48,943 nucleotides of DNA from Muribaculaceae bacterium. GTDB taxonomy: Bacteria > Bacteroidota > Bacteroidia > Bacteroidales > Muribaculaceae. The stretch lies in assembly GCA_024400935.1 (NCBI GenBank), contig JAKSLZ010000012.1, positions 1 through 48,943 of the forward strand, written 5' to 3'. Numbering within the stretch: the stretch's first letter is position 1; each line of letters starts with the position of its first letter. The notes under the pieces were generated by a model, which was not told the origin of the DNA, did no database searches, and saw only the letters and a program-made list of their open reading frames with translations. Position numbers and translations under genes: made by a program. Positions 36,801 to 47,704 of this stretch are shown here, in pieces.

Positions 36801-36895
36801 ATCAAGTAATTGTTTTTACAGCGCTAAATTACAAAAAAAAATCCAAATCATCAACAAAAAAAAGCCCACAGCAGGAAACGGCACGATACAATTAT

Positions 36896-36926
36896 TTTGC
36901 CGTAAGACAAGAAATGGTTAACTTTG
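36896..36926 (+). promoter_or_regulatory. Promoter of the clpS-clpA-aat cluster
   Basis: TTTG (36896-36899), 19 bp and TAACTTTG (36919-36926) match the Bacteroidota consensus, 20 bp upstream of the clpS ATG. No further promoter of this type is seen before clpA or aat. Confidence 0.85.
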
Positions 36927-36946
36927 CATCACAATAATTATAGTAT

Positions 36947-37255
36947 ATGGCAAAAAATAATTCACAAAGCGGAATTAAAGAGCGCGTGGCATTGCGCGTG
37001 AAGACACCTCGCAAGTACAAGGTGATACTCCTGAACGACGACTTCACCCCCATGGACTTTGTGGTAATGGTCCTCACCCAAATATTCAGAAAAAACGAAG
37101 CTGAGGCCACAGCCATCATGCTCGAGGTGCACCACAAGGGACAGGGCGTGGCCGGGGTCTACACCCTAGACGAAGCACTCACACGCAGCAACCGCGCCAT
37201 GCAGTGGGCACGCGACGAGGGTTTTCCCCTGAGAGTGAAATGCGAGCCCGAATAA
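36947..37255 (+). CDS. clpS: ATP-dependent Clp protease adaptor ClpS
   Basis: This 102-residue adaptor delivers proteins with destabilising N-terminal residues to ClpA-ClpP. The N-degron pocket is recognisable as LLNDDFTPMDFVV and VHHKG, with GVYTLDEAL and a C-terminal LRVKCEPE strand. The N-terminal tail needed to engage ClpA is short and basic. It is followed 35 bp later by clpA and then by aat, which makes N-degrons, so the recognition, unfolding and tagging functions are clustered. ClpP is not in the window. Confidence 0.96.
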   Translation: MAKNNSQSGIKERVALRVKTPRKYKVILLNDDFTPMDFVVMVLTQIFRKNEAEATAIMLEVHHKGQGVAGVYTLDEALTRSNRAMQWARDEGFPLRVKCEPE

Positions 37256-37290
37256 CACACACTTTTTTCAACTACTGAGAACAGCAGAAT

Positions 37291-39569
<2,279 letters not shown>

Positions 39570-39573
<4 letters not shown>

Positions 39574-39709
39574 AGAACCCCTATAGCCTCTAAAGCCTAG
39601 AGAGCCTAGAGAGCCTAGAGAGCCTAGAGAGCCTAGAGCCCCTAGAAAACCTAGAGAGCCTAGAATGCCTAGGATGCCTAGAGAGCTTATAGAGCCTATA
39701 AAACCTACT
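39570..39709. repeat. 9-bp tandem array with CTAGA core (clpA-aat spacer)
   Basis: About fifteen units of exactly 9 bp run from 39570. The best units are CTAGAGAGC, with CTAG cores at 39597, 39606, 39615, 39624, 39633, 39642, 39651, 39660, 39669 and 39678, and degenerate units at both ends. The first unit overlaps the clpA stop codon. Because 9 is a multiple of 3, the array puts repeated TAG codons in the clpA frame. The array ends about 10 bp before the aat start. It shares core and period with the array at 24950-24996. Confidence 0.92.
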
Positions 39710-39718
39710 ACTACAATT

Positions 39719-40366
39719 ATGATATACCGCCTCCCCAAGGAACTCATATTCCCCGACCCCCATTACGGTGAGCCCGACGGACTCATCGCCGTGGGCGGTG
39801 ACCTGAGCGTAGACCGCCTGCTGCTGGCCTACAGCAACGGTATCTTCCCGTGGTTCTCGTTCCGCGACTGGGACGAGCCCGCCTGGTACTGCCCCCTGCA
39901 GCGCTTCGTGATTTTTCCCAGCGAGATACACGTGTCGCACTCCATGAAGTCGCTCATCAACAAGGAGCAATATCGCGTCTCCATCAACGAGGACTTCCAC
40001 GGCGTGATAAACGGATGCCGCACCGTCGACAACCGTTATGACATGCCCGGTGCATGGCTGGGGCCCGACATCGTCAAGGCTTACACCGCACTGCACAACC
40101 TGGGCATGGCGGCCAGCGTGGAGGTGTGGGACGGCGAGGAACTCGTGGGAGGGCTGTATGGCGTTACCATTAACGGTGTGTTCATAGGCGAAAGCATGTT
40201 CTCGCGTGTGCCCAGTGCGTCCAAACTGGCACTCATAGGCCTGTCGCGCCACCTCGAGAGCCTGGGGTGGAAAATGATTGACTGCCAGCTCGAGACGCCT
40301 CATCTCAAGTCGATGGGGGCACGATACATCTCTTATGAGGAATACATGGAAATTTTGCAACGATGA
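39719..40366 (+). CDS. aat: Leucyl/phenylalanyl-tRNA-protein transferase
   Basis: This 215-residue enzyme adds Leu or Phe from charged tRNA to N-terminal Arg or Lys, creating N-degrons read by ClpS. Hallmarks are IFPDPHYGEPDGLIAVGGDL, LLLAYSNGIFPWFS, WYCPLQRFVIF, GLYGVTINGVFIGESMFSR and DCQLETPHLKSMGAR. I start at ATG 39719 (MIYRLPKEL); an ATG at 39665 would add residues encoded by the 9-bp repeat array and lacks family support. It overlaps the next gene by 4 bp. Confidence 0.96.
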   Translation: MIYRLPKELIFPDPHYGEPDGLIAVGGDLSVDRLLLAYSNGIFPWFSFRDWDEPAWYCPLQRFVIFPSEIHVSHSMKSLINKEQYRVSINEDFHGVINGCRTVDNRYDMPGAWLGPDIVKAYTALHNLGMAASVEVWDGEELVGGLYGVTINGVFIGESMFSRVPSASKLALIGLSRHLESLGWKMIDCQLETPHLKSMGARYISYEEYMEILQR

Positions 40367-40707
40367 AAATAGACAAAAAGAAAACAGCCATGATTGCCGG
40401 GGCTATAGTCGCCCTGCTATTGCTGCCGTGGGGCTGCAACACCTATTACTGCTGGCACTACGAGAAACAGGCACAGCCCCTCATCAACATCGTGGAGCAG
40501 TATAAGAAAACCACGGGCAAGCTGCCACGCACGTCGGCCGAAGTGGGATTTAACGAGGGAGAGTTCAGTGCGGGGCCGTTCTACCAGTATGTCGACAGCA
40601 CGCACTATCAGGTGTTCTATGCCGATGAGTTCCACAACTTCTACATCTATGACTCATCCACCGGCAAGTGGCGATCGATGACCGATGCCCCCATGCTAGT
40701 CAAGTAA
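40363..40707 (+). CDS. Small single-pass membrane protein coupled to aat
   Basis: The 114-residue product has an N-terminal basic stretch and one transmembrane helix (IAGAIVALLLLPWGCNTYY region, about 9-32). A soluble domain of about 80 residues follows, with YKKTTGKLPRTSAEVGF, a Tyr-rich strand pair and DSSTGKWRSM. The sequence from the helix to the beta-rich tail loosely recalls pseudopilin-like small domains, but I do not assign it. The ATG overlaps the aat stop (ATGA), so it is translationally coupled to the N-degron cluster. A possible partner role in that pathway is only suggested by position. Confidence 0.8.
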   Translation: MKIDKKKTAMIAGAIVALLLLPWGCNTYYCWHYEKQAQPLINIVEQYKKTTGKLPRTSAEVGFNEGEFSAGPFYQYVDSTHYQVFYADEFHNFYIYDSSTGKWRSMTDAPMLVK

Positions 40708-40727
40708 CTGCTACTCCCCAACACATC

Positions 40728-40764
40728 AAGCACGGCACAGGCGATACCCGCCCATGCCGTGCTT
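40728..40764. terminator. Hairpin between convergent genes, probable bidirectional terminator
   Basis: AAGCACGGCA (40728-40737) pairs perfectly with TGCCGTGCTT (40755-40764). T-runs are weak on both sides. It separates the rightward N-degron cluster from the leftward 150-aa protein gene. Confidence 0.65.
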
Positions 40765-40789
40765 AATGTATCTATTACCTTGCAGTATA

Positions 40790-41242
40790 TTAGGGAGCAT
40801 CGTGGCACACAATGAGGCCATAGTGACCGCCAGAGTAGCCCTCAGTAAAGCTGAAAGCGGTGATGTCGATGCGATACTCGCCATCGGTCTTGGGAGAAAC
40901 CGATACAAGCGCAATTGAGCTCTCGTCGTCGTCTGATGCTACTTCCTTCCACTGTCCGCTTGATGTCTTGCGGTAAACCTTAACATCGATATCCTGGAAA
41001 CGATAATCGCCAAATGCGACGATAGAATAGGTCCAGCTTGCCGAGAGATTGCGATAGGTTGACTTTGTAGTTGTCAAGATGTCAAATTCCATTCTCACAA
41101 TTTCCTGAGCCTTGTCGTCTTCAAGAATCTGCACAAGTTCGTTGGCCCTTTGCATGATAGGAGTCATTGACGTTCCGTCATCGGCCTTAGAATTAAATGC
41201 ACAAGCAACTGCACATACAATCAAAAATAGAATCTTTTTCAT
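40790..41242 (-). CDS. Small exported protein of unknown function (150 aa)
   Basis: The product has a signal peptide (MKKILFLIVCAVACAFNSKA) and a mature domain of about 130 residues with MTPIMQRANELVQILEDDKA as an N-terminal helix. Alternating beta-strand-like segments follow (SASWTYSIVAFGDYRF, IDVKVYRKTSSGQWKEVASD, GEYRIDITAFSFTEGYSGGH). The strand order SWTY...G....D.DV.VY suggests a jelly-roll or PPC-like beta domain, but I cannot name a family. It follows the GNAT gene by 30 bp on the same strand and ends the leftward mla run. Confidence 0.75.
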   Translation of the reverse strand: MKKILFLIVCAVACAFNSKADDGTSMTPIMQRANELVQILEDDKAQEIVRMEFDILTTTKSTYRNLSASWTYSIVAFGDYRFQDIDVKVYRKTSSGQWKEVASDDDESSIALVSVSPKTDGEYRIDITAFSFTEGYSGGHYGLIVCHDAP

Positions 41243-41272
41243 ACTAATAATTATTTTATGGTTAATAAATTC

Positions 41273-41836
41273 TTACTTCACCGGGCAAGTCATGCGCAGG
41301 TAGTCTTCGCCGAAGATGTGCAGATGACCGTCCTCCACAAATCCCAGGCTGGTATATAACCTGTAAGCACCGGTGTTGCCGGGGTCGCACGCCAGTATGG
41401 GCAGCAGGCCACGCTCACGGGCCTGTTTCACACCATATTCTATAATGTAGCGGCCTATGCCCTGCCCTCTAAACCGGGGCAACACTGCCGCGCTGTCGAG
41501 GTAGTACTCGCCCTCACGCGTCTCATCGTCCATCGCCATGGGGTCAAACGAGAGGCGGTCGCGTATGGGTGCAAAGGTGCGCACCTTTACCTCGTGATAG
41601 CCGTTGCCGTCATAAGCGATGAGGCCGCCCACCGGCTTGCCGTTAAGTTCAAAGATGGTGGCATTGCGGTAGCTATAGAGAGTCTCGGTGCTCAGGCAAG
41701 TAGCCGTCAGGTCATCGCCGGGCATCTCGCCGCGCTCCATGAGGTCATAGCCCACGGCTTCCATCATCACCAGCGCCACAAAGCGTGCATCGGCAGGTGT
41801 AGCAGGACGATATGTCAACGCTGCACCATCACTCAT
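41273..41836 (-). CDS. GNAT-family N-acetyltransferase
   Basis: The 187-residue enzyme opens with LTYRPATPADARFVALVMME, the usual GNAT strand-helix start. It carries the acetyl-CoA-binding motif VLPRFRGQGIGRYIIEYGV and the closing block NTGAYRLYTSLGFVEDG. The acceptor substrate is unknown. The start overlaps the stop of the upstream RsiV/DUF3298-like gene by 4 bp (ATGA), so the two are coupled. Length is normal for a single-domain GNAT. Confidence 0.9.
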   Translation of the reverse strand: MSDGAALTYRPATPADARFVALVMMEAVGYDLMERGEMPGDDLTATCLSTETLYSYRNATIFELNGKPVGGLIAYDGNGYHEVKVRTFAPIRDRLSFDPMAMDDETREGEYYLDSAAVLPRFRGQGIGRYIIEYGVKQARERGLLPILACDPGNTGAYRLYTSLGFVEDGHLHIFGEDYLRMTCPVK

Positions 41837-42753
41837 TTTCTCTTGACTATGAGGTTATACTGTCCCTCGGCTCCACTGCCTATAGAATAGGGGTAATAGT
41901 AAAACAGCAGTCCCTCATTGATGATAGCACAGCCCGATACCTGGTCAAACAGCTCCTTACCAGTCAAAGCACTCGGGGTATCATTAAAAGATTTACAAGT
42001 CTTGACATAGGCGCTGCGCAACTGCGTTTCTACCGTCTTTCTGGGTAACTTCACCAGGTCAGCCTTAGTGAGCAGTTTGCCGGTTTTCTTTTCATAGGTA
42101 TAATAAGACGACCTGCTGGGGCATCCGTTAGTGCCATGGAAATTGTAAGACTCGCACAGGATATAAGTCACCAATTCATTGTCTTCATACACTTTGTGGG
42201 CCACTACGCAAAAGCGTGAATGGGGTATTTCAGTATATTGAACACCTGCACGGGGAGCCAATCCCTTTGTGATCACGTTAAACAAAGCGGCTGCAAACGG
42301 GAGAGAACCTTCATCCTTCACGCTACTTAGGAGTGCTTTGTCGACGTCAAAGTCTGATTCTTTTCCACCATCGATATGATCAAAGCAACAGAATATACCT
42401 GAATAGTTGAACACAGTGGTGTCTACCGCCATGGTGACACGCTCCTTGACAACCTGAGTGGGAAATGTTTTGTCGACATAGAGTCCCAATGAAGTTTTCC
42501 AGCATGTAGTGTCTGAATCACAGGCACACACCGCTTTGAGTTCCTGCTTGGCCACGTCAGGCAGATTCTCAAACTCGGGAGCGCTGAAGGCATAGTCATA
42601 GGTTTCAGATTTTTCATCATAATCCATGCCATAAAACAGGCTCAGGGGTGTAGTAGCCTTGCTGGCGGTTGATTTGTGGTGCTTACTCTTTGCCACACAC
42701 AATGTGGAAGAGGCAACCAGTAAAAAAATAGCGGCAAAAATACTTTTTTTCAT
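41833..42753 (-). CDS. Exported protein with RsiV/DUF3298-like domain
   Basis: The 306-residue protein has a signal peptide (MKKSIFAAIFLLVASSTLCVA) and a basic KSKHHKSTASK linker. Two pairs of closely spaced Cys occur in the mature N-terminal half (CACDSDTTC). The C-terminal part has YTYEKKTGKLLTKADLVKLP and ends GLLFYYYPYSIGSGAEGQYN, the pattern seen in DUF3298 and RsiV-like extracytoplasmic domains. In RsiV such a domain senses lysozyme, but no anti-sigma region or transmembrane helix is present here, so that role should not be transferred. It follows mlaF by 21 bp and overlaps the GNAT gene by 4 bp. Confidence 0.75.
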   Translation of the reverse strand: MKKSIFAAIFLLVASSTLCVAKSKHHKSTASKATTPLSLFYGMDYDEKSETYDYAFSAPEFENLPDVAKQELKAVCACDSDTTCWKTSLGLYVDKTFPTQVVKERVTMAVDTTVFNYSGIFCCFDHIDGGKESDFDVDKALLSSVKDEGSLPFAAALFNVITKGLAPRAGVQYTEIPHSRFCVVAHKVYEDNELVTYILCESYNFHGTNGCPSRSSYYTYEKKTGKLLTKADLVKLPRKTVETQLRSAYVKTCKSFNDTPSALTGKELFDQVSGCAIINEGLLFYYYPYSIGSGAEGQYNLIVKRK

Positions 42754-42774
42754 AACATAATTATATTTATTGTT

Positions 42775-43575
42775 TTACTTTTCAGGTACGGTGCGCTTGT
42801 AGCCGTGCACAAGGCGATACTTGCGCACATCGCGGAAGAGGTCGGTCGCATAGACAAAGTTGTTCAGGTCATCGTTGTCCTGGTCATATATCTCGTCCTT
42901 AGTGCCGTTCCAGCCCAGGTGTCCCTTGTTCACAAAGATGATGTTCTCCCCTATTCCCATCACCGAGTTCATGTCGTGGGTGTTGATGATGGTGGTGATG
43001 CCATACTCATGGGTGATGTCGCTGAGCAACTCGTCGATGACGATGCTGGTCTTGGGGTCAAGGCCTGAGTTGGGTTCATCGCAGAACAGATATTTGGGGT
43101 TCAGAGCAATGGCGCGTGCAATGGCGGCACGCTTCTGCATACCTCCCGATAGCTCGCTGGGAAACTTGTTCTCGCTGCCGGTGAGGTTGACACGGTCGAT
43201 GCAGAACTGGGCACGTTCACGCATCTCGGCATAACTCATCGACGAGAACATCTTGAGAGGGAACATGACGTTGCCCAGCACAGTCTCGCTGTCAAATAGC
43301 GCCGAACCCTGGAACAGCATGCCTATCTCCTTGCGCAACTCCTTGAGCTGCTTCTTGTCCATCAGCGTGATGTCGCGTCCGTCATAGAGTATCTCACCCT
43401 CGTCAGGCTTGAACAGGCCCACGATGTTCTTTACAAGCACAGTCTTGCCCGAGCCGCTCTGGCCGATGATGAGATTAGTCTTGCCGTCATAAAACTTAGC
43501 GTTGATGCCAAAGAGCACCTGGCGCATTGAGTTACCGTCCTTAAACGATTTCTTTAAATTCTTTACCTCGATCAT
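42775..43575 (-). CDS. mlaF: Phospholipid/ABC transport ATP-binding protein MlaF
   Basis: This 266-residue ATPase powers the Mla-type system that moves phospholipids between inner and outer membrane. It has Walker A GQSGSGKTVLVKN, Q-loop MLFQGSALFDSETV, signature LSGGMQKRAAIARAI, Walker B YLFCDEPNSGLDP and a switch His in NTHDM. The FQ-G-ALFDS and DEPNSGLDP sequences are characteristic of MlaF. The start overlaps the mlaE stop by 4 bp. The MlaD-type substrate-binding protein is not adjacent and not in the window. Confidence 0.94.
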   Translation of the reverse strand: MIEVKNLKKSFKDGNSMRQVLFGINAKFYDGKTNLIIGQSGSGKTVLVKNIVGLFKPDEGEILYDGRDITLMDKKQLKELRKEIGMLFQGSALFDSETVLGNVMFPLKMFSSMSYAEMRERAQFCIDRVNLTGSENKFPSELSGGMQKRAAIARAIALNPKYLFCDEPNSGLDPKTSIVIDELLSDITHEYGITTIINTHDMNSVMGIGENIIFVNKGHLGWNGTKDEIYDQDNDDLNNFVYATDLFRDVRKYRLVHGYKRTVPEK

Positions 43576-44321
43576 TGCAGCATTAATTTGGTTAAAATAA
43601 CGTCTACCACGAGTATCATGATGTTGCTCATCACCACGGCGTTAGTACTTGCCTTGCCCACCTCTACCGAGCCGCCTTTGACATGATAGCCAAAGTAGGC
43701 CGAAATGCTCGAGATGATAAACGCAAAGAACAGCGACTTGATGAGGGCAAACCACACATACCACTCGATGAACATCGTCTGGATGCCATACACATAGGTG
43801 TCTACATCCACGATGCCCGTGAGCACACACACCAGGTAGCCGCCCAGCAGACTGGTGAACATACATATCACCACCAGCACCGGCAGGATGGTGATGAGTC
43901 CCAGAATCTTGGGCAGCGCAAGGAAGTTGGCCGAGTTGATGCCCATGATGTCGATGGCGTCAATTTGCTCGGTCACACGCATGGTGCCTATCTCGCTGGC
44001 GATATTTGACCCTATCTTGCCGCTGAGGATGAGACACAAGATTGAAGACGAGAACTCCAGCAGGATGATCTCGCGCGTGGTCATACCCACAACATATCGC
44101 GGCAACAACGGGTTGTTGATGTTGAGCTTGATGAGGATGGTGCACAGGGCACCGATGAACACACTCACAATGAGGATGAGCGGTATCGAGTCAATGCCCA
44201 ACTTAGATATTTCATTAGTATATCGCTTGAAGAACTCGCGCCACTTCTCGGGCACACCAAAGGTGTTCCACAAGAACACACAGTATTCTCCAAAACCATT
44301 AAGCGCCTTAGTCAGCATCAT
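43572..44321 (-). CDS. mlaE: Phospholipid ABC transporter permease MlaE
   Basis: This 249-residue permease of the MlaE/YrbE family has about five membrane segments. The conserved cytoplasmic block EIGTMRVTEQIDAIDIMGIN carries the coupling helix for MlaF. VGMTTREIILLEFSS and GSVEVGKASTNAVVMSN are other family blocks. It heads the leftward run mlaE-mlaF-DUF3298-like-GNAT-150aa. A TATCTTTG element at 44364-44371 lies about 45 bp upstream. Confidence 0.95.
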   Translation of the reverse strand: MMLTKALNGFGEYCVFLWNTFGVPEKWREFFKRYTNEISKLGIDSIPLILIVSVFIGALCTILIKLNINNPLLPRYVVGMTTREIILLEFSSSILCLILSGKIGSNIASEIGTMRVTEQIDAIDIMGINSANFLALPKILGLITILPVLVVICMFTSLLGGYLVCVLTGIVDVDTYVYGIQTMFIEWYVWFALIKSLFFAFIISSISAYFGYHVKGGSVEVGKASTNAVVMSNIMILVVDVILTKLMLQ

Positions 44322-44363
44322 AATATTTCTCAGTACTATAATTTATATTAAACTACTAAACTG

Positions 44364-44371
44364 CAAAGATA
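44364..44371 (-). promoter_or_regulatory. -7 element for the mlaE run
   Basis: Minus-strand TATCTTTG followed by GC matches TAnnTTTG, about 45 bp before the mlaE ATG. No clear -33 box is present. Confidence 0.5.
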
Positions 44372-44556
44372 ACATTTTTTTTTGATGCATGATTGCTTTT
44401 GACTATAAAGAACAAAAAAAAAATCTGAATGCGTGAAAGAGTTCACTACGCAACCCCAAACCCGTTATTACATGTCATTATGCCACCATTTACGGCGTTT
44501 TACGTGCATTTTGTCAAAAGAAAAGCAAAAATAATTATCATTATGTTTAAATAATA

Positions 44557-44588
44557 TTTGGATTATGTGACATTTTGTTATAACTTTG
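44557..44588 (+). promoter_or_regulatory. Promoter of asnA
   Basis: TTTG (44557-44560), 20 bp and TAACTTTG (44581-44588) match the Bacteroidota promoter consensus, 50 bp before the ATG. Confidence 0.85.
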
Positions 44589-44638
44589 CACCGTAATCGA
44601 ACATTTTGTCAAACAAATAAAACATAACATATAACATT

Positions 44639-45673
44639 ATGGCACTTATCATTCCTAGCAACTACAGACAACGTCTGCTCCCCGAGACCACCGAGGTGGC
44701 CATCAAGATGGTCAAAGATTCATTCCAGCGTCAGCTCTCACGCGCCCTCAACCTGCGACGCGTCACCGCTCCGTTATTTGTACTCTCAGGCACAGGTATC
44801 AACGACAACCTCAATGGTGTGGAAACTCCGGTAAACTTCACCATCGACTGCATGGGCGGAGCACGTGCCGAGGTTGTGCACTCGCTGGCTAAGTGGAAAC
44901 GAGTGAAACTGGGAGCATACGGCATCGCCCCTGACTACGGACTGTACACCGACATGAACGCCATACGCACAAGCGAAGACCTCGACAACCTGCACTCGCT
45001 CTACGTGGACCAGTGGGACTGGGAAAAGGTAATCCTGCCACAAGACCGCACACTTGAACACCTGGTGGCCACCGTGCGCAAGATATATGCAGCACTGCTC
45101 GAGACTGAGCAACTGGTTTATGAGGCTTTCCCACACATCACACCACGCCTCCCCAAAGAAATCAAGGTGATACACACCGAGGAACTGCTTAAGGAATACC
45201 CCACCCTCACACCACGCGAGCGAGAGGCCGAGGCCGCACGCAAGTACGGAGCCATCTTCCTGGTGGGCATTGGAGGCAAACTGAGCAACGGCGAGCCACA
45301 CGACGGACGTTCACCTGACTATGACGACTGGAGCACTCCAAACAGCGACGGTTACACCGGACTCAACGGCGACATCATCGTGTGGGACAGCATTCTCAAC
45401 TATCCGTTCGAACTGTCATCAATGGGCATACGTGTCGACAAGGCCGCAATGCTGCGACAGCTAGAGCTGGCAGGAGAGATGCAGCGCACTGAGCTCGCAT
45501 TCCACAAAGCACTGCTGGCCGACGAGCTGCCTCAGTCGATGGGCGGCGGTATAGGCCAGAGCCGCCTGTGCATGTTCCTGCTCCAAAAGGCCCACATAGG
45601 CGAAGTACAGGCCAGCATATGGCCCGCCGACCAAGTGGAGCAATGCCGTAAAGCAGGCATCATCCTCATGTAA
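44639..45673 (+). CDS. asnA: Aspartate-ammonia ligase (asparagine synthetase A)
   Basis: This 344-residue enzyme makes asparagine from aspartate, ammonia and ATP; its fold is related to class II tRNA synthetases. Conserved blocks are RVTAPLFVLSGTGINDNLNG, AEVVHSLAKWKRVKLGAYG, LHSLYVDQWDWEKVI, GIGGKLSNGEPHDGRSPDYDD given here in parts, and the C-terminal SMGGGIGQSRLCMFLLQK. Length agrees with the family. It is monocistronic between its own promoter and a strong terminator. Confidence 0.97.
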   Translation: MALIIPSNYRQRLLPETTEVAIKMVKDSFQRQLSRALNLRRVTAPLFVLSGTGINDNLNGVETPVNFTIDCMGGARAEVVHSLAKWKRVKLGAYGIAPDYGLYTDMNAIRTSEDLDNLHSLYVDQWDWEKVILPQDRTLEHLVATVRKIYAALLETEQLVYEAFPHITPRLPKEIKVIHTEELLKEYPTLTPREREAEAARKYGAIFLVGIGGKLSNGEPHDGRSPDYDDWSTPNSDGYTGLNGDIIVWDSILNYPFELSSMGIRVDKAAMLRQLELAGEMQRTELAFHKALLADELPQSMGGGIGQSRLCMFLLQKAHIGEVQASIWPADQVEQCRKAGIILM

Positions 45674-45695
45674 CACACTGTCAATAGCAAATAAA

Positions 45696-45743
45696 CAGCA
45701 CCCCGTGTCATCCACAATGGTTAACGGACGACACGGGGTGCTG
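45696..45743. terminator. Strong bidirectional terminator
   Basis: CAGCACCCCGTGTC (45696-45709) pairs perfectly over 14 bp with GACACGGGGTGCTG (45730-45743). It lies between convergent asnA and the membrane transferase gene. The A-rich left flank gives a T-run for leftward transcription. Confidence 0.85.
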
Positions 45744-45808
45744 CCACTTAATCAAGTGCCTTGTGTGTTACACTCTGGCAAGCGGCACTGTCCCAGAGAG
45801 GGATGGGG

Positions 45809-47596
45809 TTATTTCTTCTCGGTGGCCATGATTTCGTCATAGTAGGCACGGCCGTAGACTTTGCGCTTGGTAGGCTTGTAGTTGGGGCTGATGATGTCGT
45901 GTTCGGGATTGTAGTAAGGAGACTTCACCTGTCCCAGCGTGAGGAGCAGGTGTCCCACGATATCGGTCATAAACGGACGGTCGAGCGAGGCCTTGATGCG
46001 CTCCACAATCTCAGGGTGCGACTGCTTGTAGGCATCAGAGCACCACACCACAAACGGCGACTCGTTCTGGTATCGCAGCTGCTGAGGCTTGGGGGTGCGT
46101 GACACCAGGCGTCCGCGATAGTCACGATAGTCGTATATCTCCTCACCGTGGTCGCTCATGTAGACCATCACCGCATTCTTGTTGCGGTAGTGGTCAAAGA
46201 GTTCCTTCATCACTGCATCGTTGTAGTGTGTGGCGTTGTCATACTGTGCGATAACCTTCTTCTTGCTCTTGTCAAGATATTTCTCAGTGCGCTTGATGTC
46301 GGCCTCGGTAAACACACCGCAATCCTTGGGATAACGCTGGTCATAGGCAATGTGCTGGCCCATGAAGTGCAGCACCACCAGGTTGTGCTTGGCTGGAGTT
46401 TTTTCTTTGAGAAAGTTGTCAACCAGACCGCCGTCATATCCATAGCGCTTCTTGTTGCAAGCCGTGTAAGAAAGCTGCATCATGTCTTTGTTGTAAAGGT
46501 AGGCATTCACCGTGATGGTATAGAGTCGCTTGGTCATGAACTCTCGCTGCATGTCCCACATCCACACGTCATAGCCGCTGCGCTTGAACACGGTGACAAA
46601 ACTGGGGAAGTCAAACCATCGCTCTCCAGCCCCTATACTGTTGAGGCTGAACACATTCTTCTCCATAACCGATGTGTAGTTCTCATAGGTCACGGCATCG
46701 TTGAAAACATAGAGGTTGCCGCTCTCCACCTCATGCTCCATGGCAGGCGTGGTGGGCAGTTCATAGCCATAGATGGACGCGTGGTGCTTGTTGTAGCTCT
46801 CGCCCAGCACATATATCACGGTGAGCGAGTCATTCTCGGTCACCGTGGCCTCGGTGTTATAGACATCGCGGGTGGCCTTGATGGCATAGTCGATATCGTT
46901 GGCACTGTCGCGCAGCGAGTTGAGGCTGTGCATGGTTTGAGTGAGCGGGTCCATGGCGTTGTGCGGGAAATAGCGGCGCCACTTGTACAGTTCCTCGCTG
47001 TTAGAGCACGAGAACAGGAACACATAGCTCCCCAGCGCCCACAGCACAGCCACTGTAGCTATTGAACCCACAACAGCATCTCGGACACCCGCCCCGGGCA
47101 CCCTGGCCAGCGCGCGCGCGATGGCCTTGCGCTTCCACTCGGCCAGCACAATCACTGCGGCTACAGCAAGGTCTATGGCATAGCCCCACAGGCTGTCGGC
47201 ATTGAGCATATAAGTGTGTATGAACTCGTTGCTTTCCTTGGGATTGGTCTCGGCAAGGATCGTGAGCGGCTGCTGCGATATGTTTTGGTTGAAATTAAAC
47301 TCCAGGAAAATGGTGGCAACCATGAGGAACCAGAAGAAGAAGTACATCAAGCCCTTGACCCACTTGCTGCGGCACTTGTACACAAGCGCTGTGGCGGCAT
47401 AGACCACGCCACATTCCACAAACAGGCCCTGTACAAAGGTGGCTATCTGACGGCCCCAGTCCTCGCTAGAGGTGAATATCCAGCTGATGGGCTGGTGTAT
47501 CAACATCAAGTTGACGAGGATGAAAAATACTATCTCGGCCTTCACAGGCTTAGACATCGACCTCATGAATTTTGTTATTTTGCCACAAGCATTCAT
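45809..47596 (-). CDS. Membrane phosphoethanolamine-transferase-like enzyme (sulfatase/alkaline phosphatase fold)
   Basis: The 595-residue protein has about five N-terminal hydrophobic helices (to about residue 190) and a large periplasmic catalytic domain. YVLGESYNKHHASIYGY is the nucleophile and metal region. Later blocks are LHFMGQHIAYDQRYP and YMSDHGEEIYDYRDYRG, whose Asp-His are metal ligands of the fold. The family (EptA/OpgE/CptA-like) transfers phosphoethanolamine to lipid A, core sugar or glycans. Which acceptor is used is unknown, and LtaS-like phosphoglycerol transfer is an alternative. I start at ATG 47596 because a full promoter lies at 47620-47651; a longer frame from 47659 would begin upstream of that promoter. 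Confidence 0.88.
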   Translation of the reverse strand: MNACGKITKFMRSMSKPVKAEIVFFILVNLMLIHQPISWIFTSSEDWGRQIATFVQGLFVECGVVYAATALVYKCRSKWVKGLMYFFFWFLMVATIFLEFNFNQNISQQPLTILAETNPKESNEFIHTYMLNADSLWGYAIDLAVAAVIVLAEWKRKAIARALARVPGAGVRDAVVGSIATVAVLWALGSYVFLFSCSNSEELYKWRRYFPHNAMDPLTQTMHSLNSLRDSANDIDYAIKATRDVYNTEATVTENDSLTVIYVLGESYNKHHASIYGYELPTTPAMEHEVESGNLYVFNDAVTYENYTSVMEKNVFSLNSIGAGERWFDFPSFVTVFKRSGYDVWMWDMQREFMTKRLYTITVNAYLYNKDMMQLSYTACNKKRYGYDGGLVDNFLKEKTPAKHNLVVLHFMGQHIAYDQRYPKDCGVFTEADIKRTEKYLDKSKKKVIAQYDNATHYNDAVMKELFDHYRNKNAVMVYMSDHGEEIYDYRDYRGRLVSRTPKPQQLRYQNESPFVVWCSDAYKQSHPEIVERIKASLDRPFMTDIVGHLLLTLGQVKSPYYNPEHDIISPNYKPTKRKVYGRAYYDEIMATEKK

Positions 47597-47619
47597 ATTT
47601 ATATTTAAATTTAACTCGG

Positions 47620-47651
47620 CAAAATTACTTATTTCCCGCACAACGACCAAA
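47620..47651 (-). promoter_or_regulatory. Promoter of the membrane transferase gene
   Basis: Minus-strand TTTG (47648-47651), 20 bp and TAATTTTG (47620-47627) match the consensus. It fixes the start codon at 47594-47596. Confidence 0.75.
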
Positions 47652-47704
47652 TTTAGCACCGTTTTTTGTCACTCAACGGCACAAGCTTTTGTGCCAACGG
47701 GGCG

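Larger units (their letters stand above)
44322..44638. other. Intergenic region between mlaE and asnA
   Basis: This 317-bp AT-rich spacer between divergent genes holds the leftward mlaE -7 element and a full rightward asnA promoter. The middle (about 44400-44540) shows no gene, repeat or stable hairpin that I can support. Confidence 0.5.

Noticed and set aside
39587-39718. N-terminal extension of Aat through the repeat array (Glu-Pro-Arg repeats)
   Set aside because: The frame is open only from 39587, has no start codon before 39665, and Aat homology begins at MIYRLPKEL (39719).
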